Notes under the pieces: generated by a model
Seen by the model: the letters and a program-made list of their open reading frames with translations, nothing else
What the model was told of the DNA's origin: nothing
The model's database searches: none
NCBI GenBank assembly: GCA_020063625.1
Contig: JAICDD010000004.1
Coordinates: 1-64,000 of the forward strand
DNA: 64,000 bases
Source: Fusobacteriales bacterium
Lineage (GTDB): Bacteria > Fusobacteriota > Fusobacteriia > Fusobacteriales > Fusobacteriaceae
Direction: 5' to 3'
Position numbers and translations under genes: made by a program
Shown: positions 29,131 through 39,043 of the stretch, in pieces
How positions within the stretch are numbered: the first letter of the stretch is position 1
How the letters are laid out: each line of letters starts with the position of its first letter

Positions 29131-29370
29131 ATGAGAAAAATAAAATGGGAGCTTTTTATATTAGTATTAATGTTAATGTACTCTAAAAATGTAAATTTAT
29201 ATGCTGAAAATAATTTTACTTCATTAGGAATTAGTAATAAAATTTATGAAAAATTAATTGGATTAATAAGTGCTATATCTACATTAGATTTTATTTATTT
29301 TATTTTAGGTGTTTTAGCATTTAGTATATTTATACTATTTTCTTTAGAATTAAATATTATAAAAAAATAA
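29131..29370 (+). CDS. Small exported/membrane protein of unknown function
   Basis: 79 residues. A cleavable-looking signal peptide (WELFILVLMLMYSKNVNLYA), a short polar stretch (ENNFTSLGISNKIYEKLIG) and a C-terminal membrane helix (FIYFILGVLAFSIFILFSLEL). ATG 29131 lies 7 bases after GAGGTG; the track start GTG 29122 overlaps that site. It is followed by a terminator. I do not recognise the family; codon use and ribosome site support expression. Confidence 0.7.
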   Translation: MRKIKWELFILVLMLMYSKNVNLYAENNFTSLGISNKIYEKLIGLISAISTLDFIYFILGVLAFSIFILFSLELNIIKK

Positions 29371-29391
29371 AAAACAGAAAAATATTTAAGG

Positions 29392-29428
29392 AGTTGTTAT
29401 TTTAATAAAAATAGCAACTTTTTTTATT
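29392..29428 (+). terminator. Terminator before ftsY
   Basis: GTTGTTATTTT (29393-29403) pairs with AAAATAGCAAC (29408-29418), followed by a long T-run. Confidence 0.85.
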
Positions 29429-29445
29429 TTAACTATGCAGTTTGC

Positions 29446-29474
29446 TTGAAATGAGCTATAAAATATGGTATCAT
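29446..29474 (+). promoter_or_regulatory. ftsY promoter
   Basis: TTGAAA (29446-29451), 17-base spacer, TATCAT (29469-29474), 35 bases upstream of the ftsY ATG. Confidence 0.6.
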
Positions 29475-29509
29475 TTTTTGGTATGTAAAATTAAGAGGGA
29501 GTGATATAT

Positions 29510-30754
29510 ATGTTTAAAAAAATAAAAAATATTTTTAAAAAAGAGAAAGAAATAGAGAAAGAAATAAAAGAAGAATTAGAAAAAATTAAAGAGTTTGAAG
29601 AAGTACATGAAGAAGTAGAAGAAACGATAAAAAAATTAGAAGAAGAAAAGAATGAATTTGAAAATTTAAAGGAAAAACTTCATGAATTAGAAGAAAAAAT
29701 AGAAGAGGAAAAAGCAAATGAAGTATATGAAAAAATAGAAAAAGAAAAAGAACTAAGAGAAACAGAAATGAAAATAATAGCTGAAAAAGAATTGGTAGAA
29801 AAAAAAGAAAAAGAATTAGAAGAGAAAAAGAAAAAAGGAATTTTTGGCTCATTAAAAGAAAAATTATTTAAAAGTGTGTCAAAAGATGGATTATTTGGAA
29901 AAATTAAAACATTATTTAGTGGTAGAAGTGTAATAGATGAAGAGATGTATGAAGAGTTAGAAGACCTTCTTATACAATCAGATATAGGAATGGATATGAC
30001 TCTTAAAATAGTAAATAAATTAGAACAAAGAGTAAAGGAATTAAAAGTTACTGATCCAGAAAAAGTGTATGATGTATTAAAAGATGTAATGAAAGAGTTT
30101 TTAATAAAAGAGGATACAGAATTAAAATTAGATAGAAAAGGATTAAATGTAATTTTAGTAGTAGGAGTAAATGGTGTAGGAAAAACAACAACAATAGGGA
30201 AATTAGCTTCAAAATTTGTAAAAGAGGGTAAAAAAGTAGTAATAGGAGCAGGAGATACATTTAGAGCAGCAGCTATTGAACAATTAGAAGAGTGGGCAAA
30301 TAGAGCAAATGCAGAAATTATTAAACATTCACAAGGAGCAGATCCAGGAGCAGTAGTATTTGATACATTAAAAGCAGCAGAAAATAGAGGAGCAGATATA
30401 GCAATAATAGACACAGCTGGTAGACTGCACAATAAAAACAATTTAATGGTAGAACTTGAAAAAATAAATAAAATCATAAAAAAACATCTTGGAGAAGGCG
30501 AATTTTATGAAAGTTTATTAGTAATAGATGGAACAACAGGACAAAATGGACTTACACAAGCAAAAGTCTTTAATGAAGTTACAGAACTTACAGGATTTGT
30601 AGTAACAAAATTAGATGGAACTGCAAAAGGAGGAATTATATTTGCAGTATCAGAAGAGATAAAAAAACCAATTAAATTTATAGGAGTAGGAGAAGGAATA
30701 GAAGATTTAAGAAAATTTGATGTAGATGAATACATAAATGCTATATTTGAATAA
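29510..30754 (+). CDS. ftsY: Signal recognition particle receptor FtsY
   Basis: About 414 residues. The N-terminal 110 residues are almost entirely charged coiled coil (Glu/Lys/Leu), the membrane-associating A domain. The NG GTPase domain follows: P-loop GVNGVGKTTTIGKLA, DTFRAAAIEQLEEWA, IIDTAGRLHNKNNLM, TKLDGTAKGGI and GVGEGIEDLRKFD. It docks SRP-bound ribosomes at the membrane. ATG 29510 is 4-8 bases after AGAGGGAG; the track start GTG 29501 overlaps the ribosome site. Apparently monocistronic. Confidence 0.95.
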   Translation: MFKKIKNIFKKEKEIEKEIKEELEKIKEFEEVHEEVEETIKKLEEEKNEFENLKEKLHELEEKIEEEKANEVYEKIEKEKELRETEMKIIAEKELVEKKEKELEEKKKKGIFGSLKEKLFKSVSKDGLFGKIKTLFSGRSVIDEEMYEELEDLLIQSDIGMDMTLKIVNKLEQRVKELKVTDPEKVYDVLKDVMKEFLIKEDTELKLDRKGLNVILVVGVNGVGKTTTIGKLASKFVKEGKKVVIGAGDTFRAAAIEQLEEWANRANAEIIKHSQGADPGAVVFDTLKAAENRGADIAIIDTAGRLHNKNNLMVELEKINKIIKKHLGEGEFYESLLVIDGTTGQNGLTQAKVFNEVTELTGFVVTKLDGTAKGGIIFAVSEEIKKPIKFIGVGEGIEDLRKFDVDEYINAIFE

Positions 30755-30872
30755 ATTTTTAACAAATGTAGTAAAGTATGTATAAACTAATATAAAAATA
30801 ATATATTTTGTATAGAAATGGAGTATATTATATATATTATGTAAAAAAAGGTAAAAAAAACAACAAAATACT

Positions 30873-30901
30873 TTGAAAATATGTATAAAATGTGTTAAAA
30901 T
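30873..30901 (+). promoter_or_regulatory. pta-ackA promoter
   Basis: TTGAAA (30873-30878), exactly 17 bases, TAAAAT (30896-30901), 35 bases before the pta start. The preceding 100 bases are AT-rich and show no gene. Confidence 0.7.
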
Positions 30902-30935
30902 TTACTTAACAAGTTTTAAATTGAGGAGGTAAATA

Positions 30936-31946
30936 ATGGGAATTATTGAACAAATTAGAAGTAAGGCTAAAGCTGATTTAAAAACTATAGTTTTACCTGA
31001 AACTAATGACGAAAGAGTAGTAAAAGCAGCAGCAAAAGTTTTAGAAGAGAAATTAGCAAAATTAGTACTAATAGGAGAAGAAAATACTATTAAGTCAAAA
31101 GCTTCTGAATTAAATGTAAATATAGAAGGAGCAGAAATAGTAAATCCTAAAAATTATTCAAAATTAGACAGTTATATAGCAGAATTTGTAAAACTTAGAG
31201 AAAAAAAAGGAATGACAGAGCAAGTAGCAAGACAAGTAATGGAAAACGATCCTAGATTTTTTGGAGCTATGATGGTAAGAATGGGAGATGCAGATGGAAT
31301 GGTAGCAGGATCTGATTCTCCAACGGCTGATGTACTTAGAGCAGCTATTCAAGTAATAGGGACAAAACCAGGATTAAGAACAGTATCATCATGTTTTGTA
31401 ATGGTATTACCAAAAGATAGCGAACCTGCAAAACTTTATGGAAAAGATGGAGTTCTTATATTCTCAGATTGTGGAGTGGTACCAAATCCAACTTCTGAAC
31501 AACTTGCAGATATAGCTACTTCAGCAGCAGCTTCAGCTAGATCAATAGTAGGAATGGAACCAAAAGTTGCACTTTTATCTTTCTCAACAAAAGGAAGTGC
31601 AAAACATGAAGATGTAGATAAAGTAATAGAAGCTGGAGAAATTTTAAGAAATAGAGCTGTAAACTTTGAATTTGAAGAAGAATTACAAGCAGATGCAGCA
31701 ATAGTACCAGCAATAGCTGCTAAAAAAGCACCTGAATCAAAAGTAGCAGGAAAAGCAAATGTATTAGTATTCCCTGATTTATCAGCAGGAAATATAGGAT
31801 ATAAATTAGTTCAAAGACTTGCAAATGCAGATGCTTACGGACCATTATTACAAGGATTAGCAAAACCAGTAAATGATTTATCTAGAGGATGTAGTGTACA
31901 AGATATAGTTGACATTGTTGCTATTACATCAGCTCAAGCAGAATAA
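30936..31946 (+). CDS. pta: Phosphate acetyltransferase
   Basis: 336 residues, the short single-domain form. Typical segments: KTIVLPETNDERVVKAA, NDPRFFGAMMVRMGDADGMVAGS, FSDCGVVPNPTSEQLADIA and VFPDLSAGNIGYKLVQRL. It converts acetyl-CoA and phosphate to acetyl phosphate and CoA. With ackA 21 bases downstream it forms the acetate/ATP-generating branch fed by pyruvate:ferredoxin oxidoreductase, encoded next. GAGGAGG precedes the ATG. Confidence 0.97.
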   Translation: MGIIEQIRSKAKADLKTIVLPETNDERVVKAAAKVLEEKLAKLVLIGEENTIKSKASELNVNIEGAEIVNPKNYSKLDSYIAEFVKLREKKGMTEQVARQVMENDPRFFGAMMVRMGDADGMVAGSDSPTADVLRAAIQVIGTKPGLRTVSSCFVMVLPKDSEPAKLYGKDGVLIFSDCGVVPNPTSEQLADIATSAAASARSIVGMEPKVALLSFSTKGSAKHEDVDKVIEAGEILRNRAVNFEFEEELQADAAIVPAIAAKKAPESKVAGKANVLVFPDLSAGNIGYKLVQRLANADAYGPLLQGLAKPVNDLSRGCSVQDIVDIVAITSAQAE

Positions 31947-31967
31947 TAAAAAGGAGAGGAGTTTTTT

Positions 31968-33152
31968 ATGAAAGTATTAGTACTAAATAGTGGGAGTTCA
32001 TCTCTAAAATATCAAGTAGTAGATATGATAAAAGAGGAAGCAATAGCAGAAGGGATATGTGAAAGAATAGGTTTAGAAGGTTCTCAAATGAAGTATAAAG
32101 CTAACGGAAAAAAAGAGGAAATACTTCATGAAATGCCAACACATAAAGAAGCAATTGATTTAGTATTAAAAACATTACAAGGTGAAAATGGTGTAATAAA
32201 ATCAGTAGATGAAATAGATGCAATAGGACATAGAGTAGTACATGGTGGAGAAAAATTTGACAAATCAGTAGTTGTAACTAAAGAAATATTAAAAGAAATA
32301 CAGGATTTATCGAGCTTAGCACCACTTCATAATCCAGCAAATGCATTAGGGATAGAAGTATGTATGGAGCTTATGCCAGATAAGAAAAATGTAGCTGTAT
32401 TTGATACTGCATTCCATCAAACAATGACAAAAGAAGCATTTATGTATGCGCTTCCATATGAAGATTATGAAGAATTAAAAGTAAGAAAATATGGATTCCA
32501 TGGGACATCACACTATTTTGTATCACAAGAAGCTACAAGAATATTAAATAATCCTGAAGCAAAAGTAATAGTATGCCATTTAGGAAATGGAGCTTCTATA
32601 TCAGCTGTAAAAGGTGGAAAATGTATAGAAACATCAATGGGCCTTACTCCTTTACAAGGTTTAATGATGGGAACTAGATGTGGGGATATTGATCCAGCAG
32701 CAGTTCTTTATGTAATGGAAAAAAGAGGTCTTACTGCAAAAGAGATGGATACTAGAATGAATAAAAAATCAGGTATATTAGGAGTATTTGGACCTAGTTC
32801 AGATTTTAGAGATTTATCAAAAGCTATAGAAGAAGGAAATGAAAGAGCTAAAACTGCTTATGAAATGTTTGTTCATAGAATAAAATCATATATTGGATCA
32901 TATGCAGCAGCACTTAATGGAGTAGATGCAATATGTTTCACTGCTGGAATAGGAGAGAATGCAACAAATGTAAGAGAAGATGTATGTAAAGGTCTTACAT
33001 ATTTAGGAATAGATTTCAACAGTGAAGAAAATGCAACTAGAAAAGATGGAATACAAGAATTAACAAATGAAGGATCAAAGGTTAAAGTATTTAAAATACC
33101 TACAAATGAAGAATTAGTAATTGCAAAAGATACATATGCATTAGTAAAATAA
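31968..33152 (+). CDS. ackA: Acetate kinase
   Basis: 394 residues, full length. Hallmarks: VLVLNSGSSSLKYQVVD, AIGHRVVHGGEKF, LAPLHNPANALGI, FDTAFHQTM, KYGFHGTSHYFVSQEA, VCHLGNGASISAVKGGK, TRCGDIDPAAVLY and FTAGIGENATNVRE. It transfers phosphate from acetyl phosphate to ADP. Second gene of pta-ackA, behind AAGGAGAGGAG. Confidence 0.98.
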   Translation: MKVLVLNSGSSSLKYQVVDMIKEEAIAEGICERIGLEGSQMKYKANGKKEEILHEMPTHKEAIDLVLKTLQGENGVIKSVDEIDAIGHRVVHGGEKFDKSVVVTKEILKEIQDLSSLAPLHNPANALGIEVCMELMPDKKNVAVFDTAFHQTMTKEAFMYALPYEDYEELKVRKYGFHGTSHYFVSQEATRILNNPEAKVIVCHLGNGASISAVKGGKCIETSMGLTPLQGLMMGTRCGDIDPAAVLYVMEKRGLTAKEMDTRMNKKSGILGVFGPSSDFRDLSKAIEEGNERAKTAYEMFVHRIKSYIGSYAAALNGVDAICFTAGIGENATNVREDVCKGLTYLGIDFNSEENATRKDGIQELTNEGSKVKVFKIPTNEELVIAKDTYALVK

Positions 33153-33236
33153 TCACATATTAATAAAAAGAATCAAATTAAACAGGTTAGTTATAAAAAT
33201 ATATAAATAAAAAATTAACAAAACATATGATTTTGT

Positions 33237-33265
33237 TTGACAAAAGTTAATAAATGCTGTATAAC
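33237..33265 (+). promoter_or_regulatory. Pyruvate:ferredoxin oxidoreductase promoter
   Basis: TTGACA (33237-33242), 17-base spacer, TATAAC (33260-33265). The leader to the ATG is about 70 bases and AT-rich. A strong promoter fits a major catabolic enzyme. Confidence 0.75.
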
Positions 33266-33343
33266 TATAGTGTATGCGTTTAATCATAATTAACATAAAT
33301 TAATGATGTCACTATAATAAAATTATTTAGGAGGGAATAGTAA

Positions 33344-36300
33344 ATGGCAAAAAAAATGCAAACTATGGATGGTAACCAAGCTGCTGCATATGCATCATAT
33401 GCGTTTACAGAAGTAGCTGGGATTTATCCTATTACACCATCTTCACCAATGGCTGAATACACTGATTTATGGGCTTCACAAGGTAAGAAAAATTTATTTG
33501 GTGTACCTGTAAAAGTAGTAGAAATGCAATCAGAAGGAGGAGCAGCTGGAACTGTTCACGGATCATTACAAGCTGGAGCTTTAACAACTACTTATACAGC
33601 TTCACAAGGGTTATTATTAAAAATTCCTAATATGTATAAAATAGCTGGAGAATTATTACCAGGTGTTATACATGTATCTGCTAGATCATTATCAGCACAA
33701 GCGTTATCTATTTTTGGAGATCATTCAGATGTTTATTCTGCTAGACAATCAGGATTTGCTATGTTAGCAACTGGTTCTGTACAAGAAGTAATGGATCTTG
33801 CTGGAGTAGCTCATTTAGCAGCTATAAAATCAAGAGTTCCATTTATGCATTTCTTTGATGGATTCAGAACTTCACATGAAATTCAAAAAGTTGAAGTAAT
33901 GGATTATGAAGTATTTGATAGATTATTAGATAAAGAAGCTGTACAAGAATTTAGAAATAGAGCATTAAATCCAGCTCATCCAGTAACTAGAGGAACAGCT
34001 CAAAATGATGATATTTACTTCCAAACAAGAGAAGCACAAAATAAATTCTATAATGCTGTACCAGCAATAGTAGCTGAATATATGGCTGAAATTTCAAAAG
34101 TAACTGGAAGAGATTATAAACCATTTACTTATTATGGTGCAGAAGATGCTACTGATATAATAGTAGCTATGGGTTCTGTAACTCAAACAATAAAAGAAAC
34201 AATAGACTACTTAGTAGCTAAAGGTGAAAAAGTAGGATTATTAAATGTACATTTATATAGACCATTTTCAGCAGAATACTTTATGAATGTATTACCTTCT
34301 ACAGTAAAAAGAATAGCTGTATTAGATAGAACAAAAGAACCAGGAGCAATGGGAGAACCATTATACTTAGATGTAAGAAACTTATTCTATGGAAAAGAAA
34401 ATGCTCCATTAATCGTAGGTGGAAGATATGGATTATCTTCAAAAGATACTACACCAGCTCAAATTATAGCTGTATATAATAATTTAAAATCAGAAAATCC
34501 TAAAAATGGATTTACTATAGGTATAGTTGATGATGTAACTAATACTTCATTAGAAGTAGGAGAAGAAATATCTGTTGTACCAGAAGATGTAAAAGAATGT
34601 TTATTCTATGGATTAGGATCAGATGGTACAGTAGGAGCAAATAAAAACTCTATCAAAATTATAGGGGATAAAACAGATTTATATGCTCAAGGATATTTTG
34701 CATATGACTCTAAAAAATCAGGAGGAGTTACTAGATCACACTTAAGATTTGGTAAAGATCCAATAAGATCTACTTATTTAGTATCAAATCCACACTTTGT
34801 AGCATGTTCAGTACCTGCTTATTTAGGTAAATATGACATGATAGGTGGATTAAGAAAAGGTGGAACTTTCTTATTAAACTGTATTTGGGATAAAGATGAA
34901 GTTGTAAATTATCTACCAAACTCTGTTAAAAAAGTATTAGCTGAAAAAGAAGCTAAATTCTATATTATAAATGCAACTAAACTTGCTGAAGAAATTGGAT
35001 TAGGACATAGAACTAATACAATAATGCAATCAGCTTTCTTTAAATTATCAGAAGTAATACCTTTTGCTGAATCACAAGAATACATGAAAGAGTATGCTAA
35101 AAAATCATATGCTAAAAAAGGTGACGATATAGTTAAAATGAACTATGAAGCTATTGATAGAGGTGCTGGAGAATTAGTAGAGGTACCTGTAGATCCTTCA
35201 TGGAAAGATTTAGAAGTTGAAGAAGCTTCATGTGGAACAGATACAGCATGTAGACCAAGACCAGAATTCGTATCTAAAATAGCTGATCCAATAAATGCTA
35301 TAAAAGGAGATAGTTTACCAGTATCTGCATTTAATGGATATGAAGATGGAACATTTGAAAATGGAACAACAGCATATGAAAAAAGAGGAATTGCAGTTAA
35401 TGTACCTCACTGGGTAAAAGAAAACTGTATACAATGTAATCAATGTTCATATGTATGTCCTCATGCAGTAATTAGACCATTCTTAATAGATGAAAAAGAA
35501 ATGGAAAATGCACCAGAAGGTGTAAAAGAAAATAACTTAAAACCAATTGGAAAAGGATTAGAAGGATTACAATATAAAATACAAGTATCTCCATTAGATT
35601 GTACTGGATGTGGATCTTGTGCTAATGTATGTCCTGCACCAAAAGGTAAAGCATTAGAAATGAGACCAATTGGAGGAGAAATAGAAGCTGGAGAGCAAGT
35701 AAATGCTGATTACTTATTCAACGAAGTAACTTATAAAGACGATAAAATGCCTAAAACAACAGTTAAAGGATCACAATTTGCACAACCATTATTTGAATTC
35801 CACGGAGCATGTGCTGGATGTGGGGAAACTCCTTATATTAAATTAATAACTCAATTATTTGGAGATAGAATGATGGTAGCAAATGCTACAGGATGTTCAT
35901 CAATTTATGGTGGTTCTGCACCAGCTACTCCATATTGTAAAAATGCTAATGGAGAAGGTCCAGCTTGGGCATCATCATTATTCGAAGATAATGCTGAATT
36001 TGGATATGGAATGCATGTAGCAAGTGAAACATTAAGAAATAGAATAGAAGTAGTAATGGAAACAACTATGGATAAAGTACCTGCTGAAGTTGCAGAGCTT
36101 TATAAAGAATGGATAGAAAATAGAAATAATGGAGAAAAAACAAAAGAAATTAAAAATAAATTACTTCCATTATTAGAAGGAGCAGACTTTGAAGGAGCTG
36201 CGGAAATATTATCATTAAAAGATCACATTGTTAAAAAATCACAATGGATATTTGGTGGAGACGGATGGGCTTATGACATTGGTTATGGAGGACTTGACCA

Positions 36301-36907
36301 TGTATTAGCATCAGGAGATGACATCAATATCTTAGTAATGGATACAGAAGTTTACTCAAATACTGGTGGACAAGCATCAAAAGCATCACCTACAGGAGCT
36401 GTTGCTAAATTTGCTGCATCAGGAATGCCAGTACAGAAAAAAGACCTTGCAGCTATAGCTATGTCATATGGATATATTTATGTAGCTCAAGTATCTATGG
36501 GTGCAAATCAAGCTCAATACTTAAAAGCTATAAGAGAAGCTGAAGCTTATCCAGGGCCAAGTTTAATAATAGCTTATTCACCATGTATTAACCATGGAAT
36601 AAGAAAAGGTATGGGTAAATCTCAAACTGAGGAAAAATTAGCTACTGAATGTGGATATTGGCCATTATTTAGATACAATCCATTATTAGAAAAAGAAGGA
36701 AAAAATCCTTTACAAATAGATTCAAAAGAACCTGTATGGGATAAATATGATGAATTCTTAATGGGAGAAGTAAGATATGCTACATTAATGGCTTCAAATC
36801 CTGAAAGAGCAAAAGAATTATTTGCTAGAAACAAAGAAGAAGCTGCTAGAAGATGGAGACAATATCAAAGATTAGCTTCATTAGATTTCTCAACAGAAAA
36901 AAAATAA
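33344..36907 (+). CDS. nifJ: Pyruvate:ferredoxin (flavodoxin) oxidoreductase
   Basis: A 1187-residue single-chain enzyme. N-terminal pyruvate-binding domain (QAAAYASYAFTEVAGIYPITPSSPMAEYTD), transketolase-C-like domain, then two 4Fe-4S motifs CIQCNQCSYVCPHAVIRP and CTGCGSCANVCPAP (about 700-770). The C-terminal thiamine-diphosphate domain has GDGWAYDIGYGGLDHVLASG and MDTEVYSNTGGQ, and CAGCGET supplies the proximal-cluster cysteines. It oxidises pyruvate to acetyl-CoA, reducing ferredoxin. Codon choice uses slightly more C-ending codons than neighbours, consistent with high expression. Confidence 0.97.
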   Translation: MAKKMQTMDGNQAAAYASYAFTEVAGIYPITPSSPMAEYTDLWASQGKKNLFGVPVKVVEMQSEGGAAGTVHGSLQAGALTTTYTASQGLLLKIPNMYKIAGELLPGVIHVSARSLSAQALSIFGDHSDVYSARQSGFAMLATGSVQEVMDLAGVAHLAAIKSRVPFMHFFDGFRTSHEIQKVEVMDYEVFDRLLDKEAVQEFRNRALNPAHPVTRGTAQNDDIYFQTREAQNKFYNAVPAIVAEYMAEISKVTGRDYKPFTYYGAEDATDIIVAMGSVTQTIKETIDYLVAKGEKVGLLNVHLYRPFSAEYFMNVLPSTVKRIAVLDRTKEPGAMGEPLYLDVRNLFYGKENAPLIVGGRYGLSSKDTTPAQIIAVYNNLKSENPKNGFTIGIVDDVTNTSLEVGEEISVVPEDVKECLFYGLGSDGTVGANKNSIKIIGDKTDLYAQGYFAYDSKKSGGVTRSHLRFGKDPIRSTYLVSNPHFVACSVPAYLGKYDMIGGLRKGGTFLLNCIWDKDEVVNYLPNSVKKVLAEKEAKFYIINATKLAEEIGLGHRTNTIMQSAFFKLSEVIPFAESQEYMKEYAKKSYAKKGDDIVKMNYEAIDRGAGELVEVPVDPSWKDLEVEEASCGTDTACRPRPEFVSKIADPINAIKGDSLPVSAFNGYEDGTFENGTTAYEKRGIAVNVPHWVKENCIQCNQCSYVCPHAVIRPFLIDEKEMENAPEGVKENNLKPIGKGLEGLQYKIQVSPLDCTGCGSCANVCPAPKGKALEMRPIGGEIEAGEQVNADYLFNEVTYKDDKMPKTTVKGSQFAQPLFEFHGACAGCGETPYIKLITQLFGDRMMVANATGCSSIYGGSAPATPYCKNANGEGPAWASSLFEDNAEFGYGMHVASETLRNRIEVVMETTMDKVPAEVAELYKEWIENRNNGEKTKEIKNKLLPLLEGADFEGAAEILSLKDHIVKKSQWIFGGDGWAYDIGYGGLDHVLASGDDINILVMDTEVYSNTGGQASKASPTGAVAKFAASGMPVQKKDLAAIAMSYGYIYVAQVSMGANQAQYLKAIREAEAYPGPSLIIAYSPCINHGIRKGMGKSQTEEKLATECGYWPLFRYNPLLEKEGKNPLQIDSKEPVWDKYDEFLMGEVRYATLMASNPERAKELFARNKEEAARRWRQYQRLASLDFSTEKK

Positions 36908-36921
36908 TTTGAGATAAACAT

Positions 36922-36952
36922 ATAAAAGGAGTGCGATTTGCACTCCTTTTAT
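36922..36952. terminator. Terminator after pyruvate:ferredoxin oxidoreductase
   Basis: TAAAAGGAGTGC (36922-36933), loop gattt, GCACTCCTTTTA (36939-36950): a 12 bp perfect stem between convergent genes. The U-tract is short. Confidence 0.8.
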
Positions 36953-36983
36953 AGTTACTATTAATTTGAAAAGAAAAAATATT

Positions 36984-38174
36984 TTATAAATTTTTAAATA
37001 ATTCATTTTTATTATCTAAAAATTTATTATAATTTTCTAATAAAGATTCTTTAGGAATAATATTTTTATAATTATTACTTTCTAAATCATTTAAAATATC
37101 TTGCAAAGTAATATTATCTAAATTTTTATTTAATATATATTTTTTATCATCTATTTTAATTAAATAACCAATATTTTTTAGATTATCAGCAAAATATATT
37201 ATAAGATTAATTGGTAGATTGTATTTAAGAGCGATGTCATCTATTTTAGTATCTGTATTATTTAAAAAATTATTATAATATTCTTTTAAAATTAATATAG
37301 AATAATATTTAAATTCTATAATACTTATATTAAAATCTTTTTTATTTAAATTATATTGAAGGATATAAATAATATGCATTCCAGATAAAATAATAATCCA
37401 CATAATTCTTTGCCATATTAAAAAAATTGGAATAACAGCAAAACTTCCATATATTTTATTATAAGTAATGATACCTATTTGAAATTTTAAAAAGATATAT
37501 TGAAGAAGCTGAAATGAAAAACCTGTAATTATAGCAGAAATTGTAGCATATTTTATATTAATTTGTGTATTTGGAATAATATAATATAAAAAAGTAAAAG
37601 TTAATATTGTAAAAAAATACGGTACTAATTTCAAACTATTTATTAATAAAAAATTAAATAAAGATGAACTATAAAAAAATTTAGGAATATTTGTTTGAAA
37701 TAAAGTAAAAATAGCATTTGAAAGTATTAATGTAATAGGGAACATTATTATCAAAGTAATATAGTCAGTTACTTTTCTATAAATACTTCTACTATTTTGT
37801 ATATTCCAAATTTTATTAAAAGATTTTTCTATTTCTGAAAATATATTTATAATAGACCACAAAAGGGTGATTATACCAAATGTAGCTATAATACTACTTT
37901 TTGTATTATTTAATAATTTTATGGCAAATTGAAGTAAATATTCAATAGCATCTTTGTATATAGGAAGGGCATTTGTAATTTCTTTTTCTATAATTTCTTC
38001 AAATCCCATAGCTTTAGCTATACTAAAAATAAGAGCAATTATTGGCACAATAGAAAATATAGAATAAAAACTAATAGAGCTAGCTAAAAGAGTTGTGTTA
38101 TCTTTAGTATAGTTATACAAAAAAGAATTAAAAAATTTTTTAATAAAATTAAAAGTTTTCTTTAGTTTATTCAT
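36984..38174 (-). CDS. YihY/BrkB-family inner-membrane protein
   Basis: 396 residues. Six membrane helices over about 20-280, with family motifs TLLASSISFYSIFSIVPIIALIFSIA, FGIITLLWSIINIFSEIEKSFNKIWNI and FAVIPIFLIWQRIMWIIILSG. A C-terminal cytoplasmic tail of about 115 residues resembles a winged helix (IDDIALKYNLPINLIIYFADNLKNIGYLIK). Family function is unsettled; the old label ribonuclease BN is wrong for these proteins. Start ATG 38174 behind GGAGG. Confidence 0.87.
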   Translation of the reverse strand: MNKLKKTFNFIKKFFNSFLYNYTKDNTTLLASSISFYSIFSIVPIIALIFSIAKAMGFEEIIEKEITNALPIYKDAIEYLLQFAIKLLNNTKSSIIATFGIITLLWSIINIFSEIEKSFNKIWNIQNSRSIYRKVTDYITLIIMFPITLILSNAIFTLFQTNIPKFFYSSSLFNFLLINSLKLVPYFFTILTFTFLYYIIPNTQINIKYATISAIITGFSFQLLQYIFLKFQIGIITYNKIYGSFAVIPIFLIWQRIMWIIILSGMHIIYILQYNLNKKDFNISIIEFKYYSILILKEYYNNFLNNTDTKIDDIALKYNLPINLIIYFADNLKNIGYLIKIDDKKYILNKNLDNITLQDILNDLESNNYKNIIPKESLLENYNKFLDNKNELFKNL

Positions 38175-38204
38175 TTGTTCCTCCAGTTTTATTTTTAGAT
38201 ATTA

Positions 38205-38313
38205 TAAAAGAATTAAAGATATTAATTTTAGTAAATAAATTAAAAACGAATCCTTTAAAATTAAGGACTCGTACAATTAATTTGTTTTAATGATATATTT
38301 CAATAACCTTTAT
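38205..38313. repeat. Intergenic nested palindrome, copy G
   Basis: Inner hairpin AAACGAATCCTTT / AAGGACTCGT with AAATTA and TAATTAATTT flanks (38237-38283), nearly identical to copy H. The outer arms (AAAGATATTAATTTTAG and AATGATATATTTCAATAACC) are strongly diverged. It lies between two minus-strand genes. Confidence 0.75.
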
Positions 38314-38346
38314 TTTCTATTGATATTTTTTATTTTCATTTAAATA

Positions 38347-38934
38347 TTAAAATTCTAATTTATATCCTACATTTAAAGAGAGTAAATAGTTTGTAATATG
38401 TATATTTTCATCTGGGAAATTAGTATTTTCTGTTACAAAATAAGCATTAGATTGAGTAAGTTCATAGAGTATTTCTATGTTTAAATTATCTTTTTCACCA
38501 CTTAGACCAAATCCAGAATATATTCCAATAGTAGTTTTATAAAGATAAGGATATGAACCAACATCATTTATACTAAACCCTAAATTAGTTCTTCCACTAA
38601 TTGTAATACCGGCAATTTCTTTTGGAAAAGTATATTTAGCAGAAACAAAAATAGGATAAGATGTGATTAAGTCCATAGTACCATTACTACTTTGAGCAAG
38701 ATCTCTATTTACTACACCTAAAGGTCTAAAAGCAGCACCAAATCCAAGCTCTGTTTTATCCTGTATTTCAAACCACATTACTCCTTCTAATCGTAGACTA
38801 AAAGTACCGCTGTAATTACTACCATCTAAGTTATAACTATTCCAAGGTGCAATACCAGCTTTACTTTCAATTACTAAAGAATAGGATAATGTACTTAATA
38901 TTATTAATAAAGTTATAATTATTATTTTTTTCAT
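38347..38934 (-). CDS. Predicted outer-membrane beta-barrel protein
   Basis: About 195 residues. Signal peptide KKIIIITLLIILSTLSYS, then alternating amphipathic strands (TFSLRLEGVMWFEI, ELGFGAAFRPLGVV, IFVSAKYTFP, GISGRTNLGFSI, TTIGIYSGFGLSG, NIEILYELTQ) and a final strand LLSLNVGYKLEF ending in Phe, the usual outer-membrane C-terminal signature. Probably an 8-stranded barrel; ligand unknown. ATG 38934 follows GGAGG; the track start TTG 38946 precedes the ribosome site. Confidence 0.78.
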   Translation of the reverse strand: MKKIIIITLLIILSTLSYSLVIESKAGIAPWNSYNLDGSNYSGTFSLRLEGVMWFEIQDKTELGFGAAFRPLGVVNRDLAQSSNGTMDLITSYPIFVSAKYTFPKEIAGITISGRTNLGFSINDVGSYPYLYKTTIGIYSGFGLSGEKDNLNIEILYELTQSNAYFVTENTNFPDENIHITNYLLSLNVGYKLEF

Positions 38935-39043
38935 AATATCCTCCAAAAAATAAACACTTTCACTTATAGATAATATCGGTTTATTAGATAAAAACCTTTA
39001 TTATAAAATAAATTAAAATATCTTTTTTATTATATCATAAATA

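Noticed and set aside
29680-30477. 265-residue minus-strand ORF opposite ftsY
   Set aside because: Antisense shadow of a highly conserved GTPase; composition is the reverse-complement pattern of Glu/Lys codons.
30755-30872. Gap between ftsY and the pta promoter searched for tRNA or small RNA
   Set aside because: AT-rich sequence with no cloverleaf, no GC-rich stems and no terminator.
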